Assembly: GCA_019096065.1 (NCBI GenBank)
Contig: JAGUCH010000004.1
Coordinates: 1,736,001 to 1,800,000, forward strand
Reading direction: 5' to 3'
From: Paracyclopina nana
Lineage: Eukaryota > Arthropoda > Copepoda > Cyclopoida > Cyclopettidae
DNA: 64,000 nt
How positions within the stretch are numbered: position 1 is the stretch's first letter; each line of letters starts with the position of its first letter. Of this stretch, positions 23,905 to 35,519 are shown piece after piece. The position numbers and the translations under genes are program-made. The notes under the pieces were generated by a model. The model was not told the origin of the DNA. It made no database searches and saw only the letters and a program-made list of their open reading frames with translations.

Positions 23905-24447
23905 CTACTTAATCTCGGAATCCAATAGGGTCCTTTTTATACTGCTCGTATTTTATCTCTCGTGATTATTATAAGGACATTTGACGAAATGTCACAGGTC
24001 GCCACGTAAATATTTACCTTTTTCTCTAGTGCAACTCTTGTCATGCGTAATTTTGTTGGACAGGTCCCTAAACAATGACTTGTGATTGTGGCTCAATTTT
24101 GAGGATATCCTTTGCTTCTGTGATAAAGGCCAGGCCTTAAAAAAGCACCTCATGTGAATTGTTGCTATTTGGATTTGGACATTTATATGTGATTGTTTGC
24201 CCAAGATACATTCTATAAACATCTCCCCTTGACCTTTCTTAGTACGTAGAATTACGTTTGAATTTGGCCCCAGATCAGCATCCTCGTAATTCAGTGGCTT
24301 ACTTTGACAGACTTTTAGCACAATATGCGCGAGATTCATATCTGCCTTCAGGAAACAAATGTGCAACCTCCTCTAGCTGGCCTGCAACGACGTAGGTTTT
24401 TGCTGCAAATGTGCTCAGAAGGGTTTGCAAAGCATGACATAACCATC
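23905..24447. other. Spacer between two divergent secreted-protein genes
   Basis: Promoter region shared by the Cys-rich peptide gene (left, minus) and the vWA-like gene (right, plus). A TATA-like TTTTATA lies near 23935, on the minus side. A 124-codon minus-strand frame at 23992-24366 is open but has no signal or homologue that I recognise. Confidence 0.4.
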
Positions 24448-25582
24448 ATGTCAACTTTTCTCAAGTTTGGCCTTTTCCTAGGCTTCATTGTAGCCCAAGC
24501 TCATGCTCAAGTGGACTATAACCAAGAAGGACTGGATTGTTGGGATGTCTGCGTATTTGAAGCCGCTGAAGACTCGAAATCCCAATTGGCTTTGGACAAG
24601 CTGTACAGCCTGATCACCAGAATTAGGCACATGAGGATTTTCGCAGGAGTAAGCTACTACTACTACAATTTGTCTGAGAAATACTAACTGTCCTGTTGTT
24701 GCTAGGTGAATGCTACAGCAATCTTGATAGATTCCTCCATTTTGCCCCAACACTTTGACGAGCCTGACAAAGGTGGCATTTTCGAGTTTCAGCAAAACTT
24801 GGCAGCTCTCATCTCTTACACCGCACCAGCTGATGAAACGACCCACCCCGTATTTATTGTCCAATTTGATGGAGATCAAGCTTGGTGGGTTTGTTTGATT
24901 CAGCAGTAGATTTAGCAGATTGAAAGAGGCTCATTTAAAGGTACTGTGATACTTGGGGATGCAATGGGAGATGTGAAGGGGCTGACACTGCATTGTTTGA
25001 AATTGAGGACGTCCTAGCTTCTACTTCCAAAGGGCACATTGAAGATGCTTGCTATTTGGCTGCCAAAGCTATTGTCAATGAGCCTTGTGGAGGAACGAAC
25101 AGGAACCCCTTACTCTTGGCCATCACCAACAGGTGACCATAATTGAAGTTTTAGATTTTGATTCAAAAACATGTGTGTTGCCTTGTAGTGAATTTGATGA
25201 CCACGTCATGAAACGCCATCATTACAAGGACTCTTCATGCAAACGATTCAAGCATAGAATGATGATTGGCACTCACTTCTCTGATGATTCCAATCACCAC
25301 CAAGTGTCTAGGTTTGCTTCCAGCAAGCATAATGCACTACAAGTAAAGGCTACTGCTACAAATGTCCCCTTGATAGGGCTGCAACAAAAGCTAATAATCC
25401 TTTTTCAGATCAAGTTTACTGATATTCCATCCATCAAGTCAGTGCTAGCTAGCATGGTTGAATGCATGAGCCAAGAATGTTGCCCTCAAGGTAGGAGAAG
25501 GAAGAAGAGATCTGCTCCAATTTGTGAAAGAACAGTGGCTGGCTATGAGAAGGGATTTGATTCCTTCCAATGGTCCAAATAA
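24448..25582 (+). CDS. Secreted vWA-like protein with degenerate metal site
   Basis: Exons 24448-24648, 24706-24884, 24941-25132, 25189-25303 and 25409-25582 join in phase to 286 residues. A clear signal peptide (MSTFLKFGLFLGFIVAQAHA) is followed by a Cys-containing helical segment. Next comes a region with vWA order: strand ATAILIDSS, helix FQQNLAALI, strand HPVFIVQFDGD, Cys-rich loop (CDTWGCNGRCEG), helix DACYLAAKAIV, and strand NPLLLAITN. The MIDAS motif DxSxS is not intact. A basic site GRRRKKR near the C-terminus suits furin cleavage and would free a 23-residue tail. The last intron (105 bp) is open and a multiple of three, so it could be retained. Family not recognised; vWA is a fold-level guess. 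Confidence 0.6.
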
Positions 25583-25664
25583 GTAGTCAAACTTGGATAG
25601 TATGACTTCAAGAAGCAGCAACAATCTGTCATGAACATTTTTGTCAAAAAAACAATAATACACT

Positions 25665-27072
25665 TCACTGTATTTTCAACTTTTCCATAAGTGGCCTCAT
25701 CTCTTGCCATCCATCCAGGATGTTTTGTAATCCTTTCTGCTCAGCAGCACAAATTCCATAGATAGCTTCCCCTAGTAGCTCTTTAAACTTGAAATGTACC
25801 AGGTGTAAAATATGTAAACAAATTAGGATCACCTGTGAAAAGAAACACTAGTTGGGTTTCTTCAGCCAGAATATGCATTGAGAAGCTTTTCCTTTGGCCT
25901 AAGTCATCAGTTTGAAGCAGGGCAATTCTGTCTTCAATAGTTGAAGTTATTTCAGGGTTGGAAGTCAAAATGCCTGAATACTTGCAAGCCCTGATTTGCT
26001 GAACCTTTTCCATATTTTTCCTGTGCTCCAAGCTTATCCATTTGTCAGAGGAGCTCCTTTCCACTAACTCTTTGAATCCACATAAAAGTGCCTACAGACT
26101 TTCAAGAAAAAAGAAATCCTCAAAAAACCCTGTTTGATTAATTACTTTAAGTAATTTGAGTGGCTCCACAACCAAAGAATCTTGATCATCACCCAAACCA
26201 TCCCACCTTGAGCCAATTTTAGACAAATCTTGGACAATCTTGACAAATGTTTCTTGCTGAATAGTCCAATTGCTGAGTAGGACCGTTTCAGATCCAACTC
26301 TGTCCTGAAAGCTATGACTGCCAATGGCTTTGAGCTCTCTAGCTAAATTGGAGAAGTCATCCTTTTTCCCATGACAAAATCCACTTGTCTTTTCAACAAG
26401 GGCCAATATTTTACCAAGAGCAGCCAGCAAAATTTCCAATTGCTGTTTGCCAGCACTTACTTGATCTGCTGAAGTTGAAAAGTTCTTAGCATTACCGTGC
26501 TCAAAGGGTTCCTTGATAGATTTTCCAGTTATGAATTCATCAGGCAAAGATTTAAAATGGTCTCTCAGAGCAGTAGATAAATCTTCAACAATTCTAGTCA
26601 GAAAAAACTGAAAAACAATTGGATGATGTGTTGCCTAAATGTCCTGAATATAAACTGTACCTCAAGAGAAGGATCCTCAGATAAAACTGGATGAGCTGAG
26701 ATGATTCTCAGCCATCTTTGCAACGATTTTCTCCTTGACTCAGCAAACTGAGAGTCAACACCTTTAACTAAAGCTGAGAGCTTTTGTGGTGGCAGTGATG
26801 GAATAATCCTATTAGGAAACCTCCAAGACAGCACTTCAAAAAAAGCCAAAAAGTCCGAGAATCTTCTGACAACCTTAAAATTTTGTTGGTTTAAAAACGC
26901 TTATAGCGATTTTTCTGCAAAGTCTTACTTCTGATTTGAATCTTGTTGAGTGTACGTCATACTCAACATGTTTTTTCAAATATCCTCTTTTTTGTGGAAG
27001 TATTTCTACCTTAATGGTATCCTTTTGTAGCAAATTAGAAAGGGAAATTTTTTCCCTAGCAATAGAGGACAT
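25665..27072 (-). CDS. SNX8: Sorting nexin 8 (PX-BAR)
   Basis: Endosomal coat protein that binds phosphoinositides and bends membrane for endosome-to-Golgi sorting. Exons 27072-26929, 26873-26661, 26607-26146, 26091-25833 and 25780-25665 encode 397 residues (human 465). The PX domain (about residues 15-120) shows RGYLKKHVEYDV, VVRRFSDFLAFFEVL, FPNRIIPSLPPQK and FAESRRKSLQRWL; a BAR-type helical region follows. Two acceptors were settled by phase. The exon after position 26146 is joined through a 54-bp intron that would otherwise leave an in-frame TAG, and the last exon starts after TTTAAAG. The N-terminus is short compared with vertebrates. Its stop codon lies only 82 bp from that of the convergent vWA-like gene. 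Confidence 0.9.
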
Positions 27073-27511
27073 TTTTGACGCCCACAATGTGCTCTTAAAA
27101 TATTATCTTGTTTGAGCATTTGTGGCATGAAATGTGTCAGTATTTTGTGATTTTATGTACGGAACATATGCTCAGGGCTCTCGCAACTTTTTGATTCTTA
27201 TTGCTTTTATGGCGAAAGAATCTCAAAAGATCCAGTATGACTTTGCAAATAGGGGAGAGTTTGCTTGTTTCCTTTTTCTATTCGAATAAAAAGTAGTGAG
27301 CTAAATTCAGCTCGTTAGTAGAGGCAAATCTTTTCTTTATCCTTTTCTTTCTAGCAAAATCCATTTGTCTTCATTAAGGAGCCCCCTGAGGCTTTCATTC
27401 TTTTAAATTAAGCCAGCCTTTTTTTATAATACTCTAATAATAGAATAATTTATTAGATCACACTCTCTGCATTACTACATAGTAGATTTGATAAATTTAG
27501 TGGGATTGCTA
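27073..27511. other. Intergenic, nothing recognised
   Basis: AT-rich spacer between the SNX8 start and the 3' end of the NIM1-type kinase gene. It should carry the SNX8 promoter; no repeat or RNA is seen. Confidence 0.5.
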
Positions 27512-30500
27512 TCACAGAATGAGGCATAGTTTTGACTTGTTTTTGTGCATTTTCTTATTTCTATTTGGCTGCTGATCTGCTATCACATCCTTGGTTCTGA
27601 TGGTTTCATAACTGGTCCTGCTTTTCGGACTGTCACTGCGACTGTGGTCTCTGGACTTCCTGGTATGTGCTGAAGAATGCCAAGATGTCTGGCTCCACCA
27701 TTTGGGCGTGCTTTTACCATCTCTGGAGTCAGTCATGTCTTGACTGTGACTCTGATCAGAGTCCTTGACATTGCTTTCTTTCTGCTCTTCTGTCAACAAC
27801 CTTAGGAAAGGAAATATGAGTGAATCAATCCTTTTCCCCTCCCAGCTAAGATACTATTAATTTGAAGAGGTCTCTTACTTATTTTGTGTGATTCTAAATG
27901 CTCCAATGAGATGGCTTCTTGGTCCTCTTTCCAAGTGAGATTCTAGTAGAAATTCATCAATGCCAATATCAAGCAGAATCTCCCTGGTCTTGGCTTCTTC
28001 TGGTGTCAAATCACTCTCTTCGAAAGGAGGCCTCATGGGCAATGGTCTAAATTTGTTATCTGACTTTGGCCATTCTACACCAATTAACCATGAGCATTCG
28101 CGTATCTGTGGAAAAAAGGGATATTTAATATCTTCACTAATAGCCATCTTGTAACCCAATCCACCCAACTCTAATGGAAAGCAAATAGCTAAAAAAAGAT
28201 GAAAACTCGTTATACTACAATAGAACAGGCAAGGAAGATTGCAAAAGTTTCCCTCAAACTTTTTGCCAGAGCCCAAATAATACTACATATCCATTATTAC
28301 TATTAGCTGAGACGGCTGAGCAGTACATAAGCTCCGACCATATAATTTCTCTACCAGTAACCGCAAATCCCAGGTAGGCTTTCAATTTCCAAATGTTTCT
28401 CAGCTTTTCTCGCACCAGGGATTATTTTTTCCCGGGAAAAAAAAGTGTCACCCGGCAAATTCGCTATTAAACTAAGAAGTATGTAATATTTTTTGATTAC
28501 GGCAGTCAACCAATAAGAAAAGGTGCAAAATCACGCCAAAATGTCAAATATTTCCTCCTAAATTTGCAAAGACGCTAAAAATCATCAGTTTTCTTTGCAC
28601 CTGGCTGCATTGCTGAATGCCTGAACATTAGTGATGGAACGAGTTTGGTTTGAACTCGACTCGGTAACTCGAAAGGCTAACTCTACTCGGAACTACATAA
28701 GCATTTCACTCAAACTCGCTCGAAAATAAAAATAAAAAAATTAGAAATGGAAAATTTGGCCAAACTGCATAATATTCAAATATGGCTAATATTTGCTAAT
28801 ATTTTTGCAAACCAACTCGTGAATGGCTCTTGACTGTTATCATCTTGTATGACAGTTTTCTAATGCATTAATTCTAGCTAAAATGTAATAAAAATCCAAT
28901 TAACAGTGCAGAATATGCAGCAATGCTTGAAACTCAAAGTAACTCGGATTTTGAAAATTCGTTCCATCACTACTGAACATTGCTCGCTTTTCTTTCTGAC
29001 GTCACACTAACTTGCATAGTAGCACATCGAATTTTTAGGTCGCGATAATCTTGGAATTTCAAGCTACCAAGGATTTGCGTTTATTGGTAGAGAAAAATGA
29101 ATCCCTACCGCCTTCAGCAAAAGTTAGGCCCCGCGAAAAATCCCTGATCGGCCGGGAAAGATTTGAGAACCTCGCATATTTTTCATTTCCTCGCTGCGCT
29201 CGGATGAAAAATAGTAGCTCGGTTCTCAAATCTTTCCCGACCTCTCAGGGATTTTTCTTGGGGCCTAACTTTTGCTGAGGGGGTAGGGAACTATTATTCC
29301 ATGATTTTTCATTGTTGTTTGATGCAGAGGAGGATAATGAACATTATGCATCTACAAGTGGATAATGATCATTATGCCTCGCTTGATACTTGCGCCATCT
29401 ATCTTATTTAAATATCATAGAAAAAAAGGAAGGTGGCAGTAAGAATCGAACCGTGGTCACGCAGGTAGCGCGCCGACGCTCTATCTCTAAGCCATCAATT
29501 TGTTATAAAAAATTCTTAGGAGCAAGCGCTTAAGAAACATGGCCAAACGGGCCGGCGCACAGTGGGCCACGGAGACCCTTATTTCTCCATTTCAGCCAAA
29601 TTATGAAATACAGTTTCAAACACTTTTATATCTTAAAATAATTGCAATGGGTTCTTGATGATCAGAAATGACCATTTAAAAGGCTCTAAATTCAATTTGA
29701 TTTATGAATTGATGATCTTTTTTGAGAAGCATCCCGAATTTGTCAAAAAAGTCTTGGCAAAGAGAAAGATCAAAAAGTAGCTACTGTTCCCTTAGAACTA
29801 CAATTTTTTTTGTTGAAGCCTTAAATTAGAGTTAGTTTAAGTATTTTAGGCCTCAAGAGAACAGGATTTCGTTAAAAATAAGGGTCAAAATTGGCCCAAA
29901 AAGATGACTCTTCTATTTGCATGTAAAACTAAACCAAATAGTAGCCAACATGTTGAAGGCAAGACTGCTGGGTCAGCTTCGATGAGCTCACTCTCGCTGT
30001 GTGCAGCGGCTACTAGCTAGCGCGGCCGGTGCAAGCTAGACCGCTGGGTCAACTTTGATGAGCTGTCTGCAATAAAGCAAACCCTAAAATTTAAGGCATA
30101 TCTTGCAAAAAAATGAGCAAGAAAAGCACTTCTTAATTGACTTTCAGGTATTGCTTGAAATGTGGGGGGTAGCTAATAGTAATAGGATTATACACCTCTA
30201 GGCTGTCGGATAACACTCATTATTTTTTAGTGTCGCGTGACAATCACTCGTTCGCTCCGCTCACTCGTGATCTGTCACTTGACACTAAAAAATAATTCGT
30301 GTTATCCTCCAGCCTAGAGGTGTATAATCCTATATTAACCCTAAAGTAAATCCATGGAGGGACGAGCTAGCAATCAAGTTTTACTGCAGTAAATATTTGG
30401 CCCATAAAAGGAATGCGAAAGAGAGAGAAGGGCAAAAAGCTTTCTTATTGCAATACTCTGAGAAGAATCATTGTGAAAGAAGTACTTCTTTCACAAATTG

Positions 30501-33500
30501 CAACGAGAGAAAGCTTTATTGAGCAAAAAAAAGGCGAGTGCATACGATCTCATAGTACAGCAATGTAGTGGTTTTTTTACCTGCTGAAGTGGAAGCCTCC
30601 ATTCTGCCTTCCTTTTGAGAATGCTTGTGATGAGTTCAGTGCAGCTCGAGCTCAAATACGTAGGAACTTCAAAATGACCTTCGAGAATGGACTTTTTGAG
30701 CTCTGCAACGGTGCCACCTTTAAAGGGCATGCATCCTGTCACCATCAAATAGAGCAGAATGCCTAACGCCCAAATGTCCACCGAAGGTCCAATGTAGTGA
30801 TCATCCTGAAGAGAAAGCTCGCATTTACTTAAGTGATTTCATCATTGCACAAACTCATTTTGAACCTGGAAAAGCTCCGGAGCTGCATATGGTGGCGAGC
30901 CACAAAAAGTCGTCAAATGCTGATCGATTTTGTTGACTTGTGTGGCAAATCCGAAATCCCCCACTTTCACTTGCACATTTGGGGGAAGCTGATGGCTGGT
31001 GGCTTTCTTTGTCAGAAACCCGTTGCTTTTGTGGGACTTTTGTCCTTGTGCAGAATTGGATGAGTAATTGGCAGCAAAGAACACATTTTCCGCTTTGAGG
31101 TCACGATGGATGAAATGCCTCTCATGCTGCAATAAAAAACGAGCTACAGTGAGAGATTGCAGTCATGCTGACTTGAATTGCATTTCTGCGAAAGGCAATT
31201 AGGCATTAAGTTCAATTACAGCCACTCTCTTCTACTTGAGCAGTTGCTATCTCATTTATTATAATTTAGCTAAATTGCCAACAAGTCTGGTGTGCTTGAA
31301 TTTAAGTATAGGAAAAGAGAAGACTACTTAAAAAAGCTACTTTAAAAAATCCGCTGACGAGCGAAAATAATTGATCATTTTCTATTTTTAGGTATTCATA
31401 ATGATCTAAGCTTTCAGAGCTTTTCTTGTATAGAGCATATGAAGATTAGGTGGAAGTTGGATATTGTTGTGATTTTATGCGAGCAAAAGCGGATTTCGTT
31501 TCATTTTCGCCCCAGCTTCTTACCATGTATTGAATTGCTGATGCAATTTGTGCGAAAATTGGCCTTGCCTCCAATTCCGTGAAGCTTCCAATTTCAGCCA
31601 GTCTGACAAATAACTCTCCCCCTGGAGCGTATTCCATCATGAGGTAAATTCCCGTCACCGTTTCTGTCACTTCAAACAACCTTCAAAACAAAGGAAAATG
31701 TGCTAATGGAGCTTTCTCTTTTATCATCGCGCAAGTTGCATGACGCGAGCAACCATGCAAACATTTTACTTACCTAATGAGATTTGGGTGTGACAACGAG
31801 TCCATTATGCTGATTTCTCTCGACACCATTTTTTGAGTCTTTGAATCCAGCTTGCTTTTGTCAATGATCTTCACAGCCACTTTTTCTGAAAGGCAGATCA
31901 TTGAGAATTTTAAGCTGTAGTCCCTTGGGAAATTAATATGCTTAGTGTCAACTTTTTTTCGCTGACACAAGGTCTTGAGTCAAATCCTGCTTGCCCTTAA
32001 AGTACTAAATGTGTTTTTTTAGAAAGCTTTCTGCACCTTTGTTTTCAAAAAGTGTTACACTACATAGGAATGTGCTGCTTTAAGTCAAAAGTCATGTATA
32101 TTATTAGGGCGAGCAAGAATAGATACATATTCATAAGGCTTTTTTGAAAAGGAATTTGGAACGATGCCAAATATTCAGGAGCATTTAACCCAGGAATGCA
32201 TTCAATTATTAATTATTTGACCCACTTGGCTACAAAGTCTGCCATTAAGTAATGAGCTGATATTTATGAACATGTATACTAGGTTGCTTTTTCTTGCTGA
32301 TTATTCCAATTTAGTCCATTTTTGAATCAGCTGAGATCCCTAAAAAAATGCTAAAATGCAGATATTTCCTTTCAAAAATTGCTTGAATTCTTCTAGCGGC
32401 CAAAGTTATTTACTTAGTGCAGATCAGGAATTAGCTGATAACTAGCTTCATGTTTTTCCCATATTGACCTGCCTGTGCAAATAATAAAAGAGATCTAATT
32501 AATTCAGCTCCTATGCATCACCATATTTTACCATATAATCATGCATGGCCTGCATAATGCGGTTATAGCGATTTCAAACTATGTAGTATTGGGTATGTAT
32601 GGAAAGTAGCATACCAACTATGGTATACACATGTCATAAACCAAGCTGTAGCTTTCTCATAGGAATTGTTGGGGTAAAAGTAAACTTTTTGCCATAAATC
32701 ATACATCTCCTCTCTCAAGCATGGGCAACTTTAATCATCCCAAAGAACTTTGCTGTTTTCTTCTAAATGATTGAGGATGCTACCTTTGTCTCCCAGTAAT
32801 CCGTACCTTTTGTGAGTTGGTGATGTGCAAGCTTAACTTTGGAAAAGTTGCCAGCTCCAAGGTCAGATTTGAAGCGATAAAATCCCACTCTGCGATTTAG
32901 GACCACTTCCTCCTTGCTTTTAGGGTCGAATTGGTGAGACCAGAGGAGCTTATCATACCAGCTGGAATTGGGCCCAGGAGGACTTGGGATCTTTGGGGTG
33001 GAACCCATGATTTGGCTGCTGGATGGTGCTGAGTTCAATGATGAAAATGAGTATCCACTTTTGCTCAGACCTGCGAAATGTGGCAAAATTAGATGCTGCC
33101 AAAAAGCATTTTCATGCATTTTTTAGAAGTCAACAAAAAGTTAGAGGAGTCTTATCTGCAGCTCAGATAAATTGCTTTACTGTCTAGATATAGCAAGTCA
33201 AATTGCTAAAAACTGAGCCTGGCTCTCAGCTATGAGCCAACAGCTGCAGATTGCTCATTAGTAGCTGAGAAGTGAGCTTGCTCCTTACAACTGAGCCATA
33301 GCCTTCTCAGTATTTCAACCAAAGCTAGCTGATGAGACAACCTGAGATCTGCGCCGAAGTCTACTGAGACAACTAGATCCCATAGCCTCAGCAATGCACT
33401 GAAGACTTGATTAAGTTAACTCATATCAAAGCTATTTTTAAGTGTTAGTAGGTTATTCAAAGTAATTTGTGCTTTTGTCTTGCAATAACCTCCTGTAGAG

Positions 33501-33849
33501 TGGTAAACGGCCTGTTTGCGATCCAATATCTTGACTTGGCTCCTAGGACTATTACGAAAATCAGCTCCACTCGTGGCTGACATTCTTCGCCCACCATGAA
33601 TGCGTTGCTGAACTAAGCAAGATAATATGATTACCTATCAATGCTACTCAATTGCTCAGACACTCTCACATGCACTGCCAAAGCACATTCAATATACCCA
33701 AAAAAGAAAGACACTTTTTTCTTACCTCTGTCAGCACTTTTTCCTCTTTGCCTCTTCTCATGTCTTGGTGTGTTGGTGATTCCATTTCTTTGCCTGAATA
33801 GTTGTTCTACTACAATTGGTGATGTTGGCCTTTGGTCTTCTTTGACCAT
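27512..33849 (-). CDS. NIM1K: NIM1-type Ser/Thr kinase (AMPK-related) with C-terminal CaaX box
   Basis: Nine exons: 33849-33726, 33612-33490, 33070-32807, 31885-31774, 31680-31524, 31126-30866, 30805-30581, 28105-27879 and 27800-27512, in phase, 593 residues (human about 436). The AMPK-related kinase domain covers about residues 150-410: [25 protein letters not shown] (Asp269), DFG (Asp317) and [13 protein letters not shown]. About 35 extra residues separate HRDLKAEN from DFG. The region after the kinase matches NIM1 ([25 protein letters not shown]). The last exon is polar, then basic, and ends KLCLIL. CLIL is a CaaX box for prenylation next to a polybasic patch, predicting membrane attachment. 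An in-frame TAA lies upstream of the start. Intron 7 is 2475 bp and full of repeats; introns 3 and 5 are 921 and 397 bp. Confidence 0.88.
29103..29288. mobile_element. Hairpin (MITE-like) element in a NIM1 intron
   Basis: Left arm 29103-29171 and right arm 29221-29288 are reverse complements with few changes, starting CCCTACCGCCTTCAGCAAAA. The 49-bp loop holds CTCGCTGCGCTCGG. No coding capacity. No clear target duplication. Confidence 0.75.
29432..29503 (-). other. tRNA-like sequence with pol III boxes
   Basis: Read on the minus strand there is an A-box-like TGGCTTAGAGATAGAGCG and, at tRNA spacing, a good B box (GGTTCGATTCT). Arms do not form a full cloverleaf. Likely a tRNA fossil or SINE head. 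Confidence 0.4.
29558..29905. mobile_element. Possible inverted-repeat element beginning CACAGTGGGCC
   Basis: The left end reads CACAGTGGGCC and then GACCCTTATTT. Some 340 bp further on, AAATAAGGGTC followed by TTGGCCC is its reverse complement. The expected mirror heptamer at the right end is not preserved and no target duplication is clear. The interior has no frame of note. Confidence 0.45.
30182..30334. mobile_element. Hairpin (MITE-like) element in a NIM1 intron
   Basis: Arms of about 65 bp: the left begins TAGGATTATACACCTCTAGG and the right ends in its reverse complement. The apex is CTCGTTCGCTCCGCTCACTCG. Flanking bases allow a TA duplication. Confidence 0.75.
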
Positions 33850-35519
33850 CTCTAATTAACTTCCATTCAGGCTTGGAAACACTTCTATTGTGAGATTCCT
33901 TGGTGTTCTGCAGCACAAGAGTCTTTTTTCAGAATTTATGATGCGGATTATTTTTCCAACTAGCTTGAATAACATTAGCTCATAAAGAGAGAGCCAAGTG
34001 AAGAAATAACGAAGGAGGCTTAAAGCAACAAACAGATAGCTGCAATAGCAAATGAAAGTTCTTTTCTGCCTCACAATCGCACATGAACTGGATTGCTTTT
34101 TTCGCGTCTACATGCTGCGCTAGTGCGCTCTTGCCAGCTCTCTGCTCTTCTATGAAAACATCAAAGAAGAAACGCGGAATAAGGCCTTTTTTTCGGCAAT
34201 GCTTTTCTCAGCTACAAGCCTTGATTAGGTGCTGATGAATAATTAGCAAAAGTCATTTCTAAAAGTAGTTTATGGATTTTCTTTCTTTAATGGCAAAAGA
34301 GCATGATGATTTTTGCTATGGCCATCAATCAAAACTTGAAGTTGTATAGATATAGATTTTTGCTGCAATTTATGAAATAATACTCGTGGGAGGATATAAA
34401 GTTATAAGCTGATTATCTTCTAATGCCCAGAAGAAATAACGCTGATGACTACTTTACTATGTGTATGTAAATAGAATCTTACCCCATTTTTCAACACATA
34501 GCAGATATCCAATTTCACGAATAAAAAAAGGCAACTTTTTAGTATATGTTTATAGAGGCATATGCTGCAGGACGCTGCAACTTTGGGCGAATTACTGAAA
34601 CGAAGGCCACGTGTGAGGAAAGAAACCTTGTGTAAAGGCCGCCGACCTGGGCCTTTATGAAGGCCATTCGACATGCTCAATGTCTCATAGCGTTATATAT
34701 CAAATGCTTTCTAGCCACGCTTTTTATTGTGACTACAATACCTTGCTAAACTTTTCCTCTTAGCGACTGGGCTTAAAAGTGACACAATGTATGTTGACGA
34801 TTCTATCAAGTGTTGCCCTGACAAAAGCTAGATATTGAAATTGGCCTCCAAGTCCATCATCTGCCATGTTTTGAAGCCAATTTGGTTAATTTCATTATGT
34901 TTCAGTCAAAATATTTTCGTTCAGGGTCACAAAAGTCTGTTTTGTTGGTCAGGGTGAAAGCACTTATACATGCATATGAACGAATGTGTGTTTAGCTCAA
35001 GTCGGAATAATTGACGAGGTCTCGCGTAAACTATGCATATTTTGACACGAGCTATACATATAAGATAATCAACTAGAGCACAAAATGAAAGTTCACTTAA
35101 TTGCCTTGAGTAGAAATAAAGTTTTTTTTAATAATCCATCAATAACTGACAATTGAGTTATTGATTAAAAGTCGGCTCAACATGGCATGCTTGGTTTAAA
35201 TTAAAGGAGAAGAATGGGCGAAATTCCCCCCAAAAAGGCAGGAATGCAATTACTTTATTCTTCTTCCACATACACACTTTTTTCTATCTCCTTTTTAATC
35301 GATAAGGCAAAAGGTCGAATATTTATTCCACTCTTTCATGAGCAATTTCAAGCCTACGTACGTTAGTACTCACCGTCTAGATGGAAAGGCCAATATGAGA
35401 AATTTTTCTGTTTATTCGTGCTACAAAAATAGTCCAAATTCTGGCCTAATAATACTGGATGAATTCCTGAACTCAAGTCGAAGCGGATGTGAGATAAGCT
35501 CGTGAGAATACTTTTGTGC
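33850..35519. other. Intergenic, nothing recognised
   Basis: About 1.7 kb between the NIM1 start codon and the PARG stop. Short frames on the minus strand (33856-34074, 34420-34680) lack support. NIM1 promoter and any non-coding first exon should lie in its left part; the PARG 3' UTR in its right part. Confidence 0.45.

Noticed and set aside
23992-24366. 124-codon minus-strand frame between the two secreted-protein genes
   Set aside because: No homologue, no signal peptide, and it fills a promoter region; kept only as a note.
26092-26145. In-frame stop in SNX8
   Set aside because: Explained by a normal 54-bp intron with donor TTAAA/GTAATT, not by gene decay.
34420-34680. 86-codon minus-strand frame upstream of NIM1
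   Set aside because: No homologue or splice link to NIM1; NIM1 has a good start with an upstream in-frame stop.
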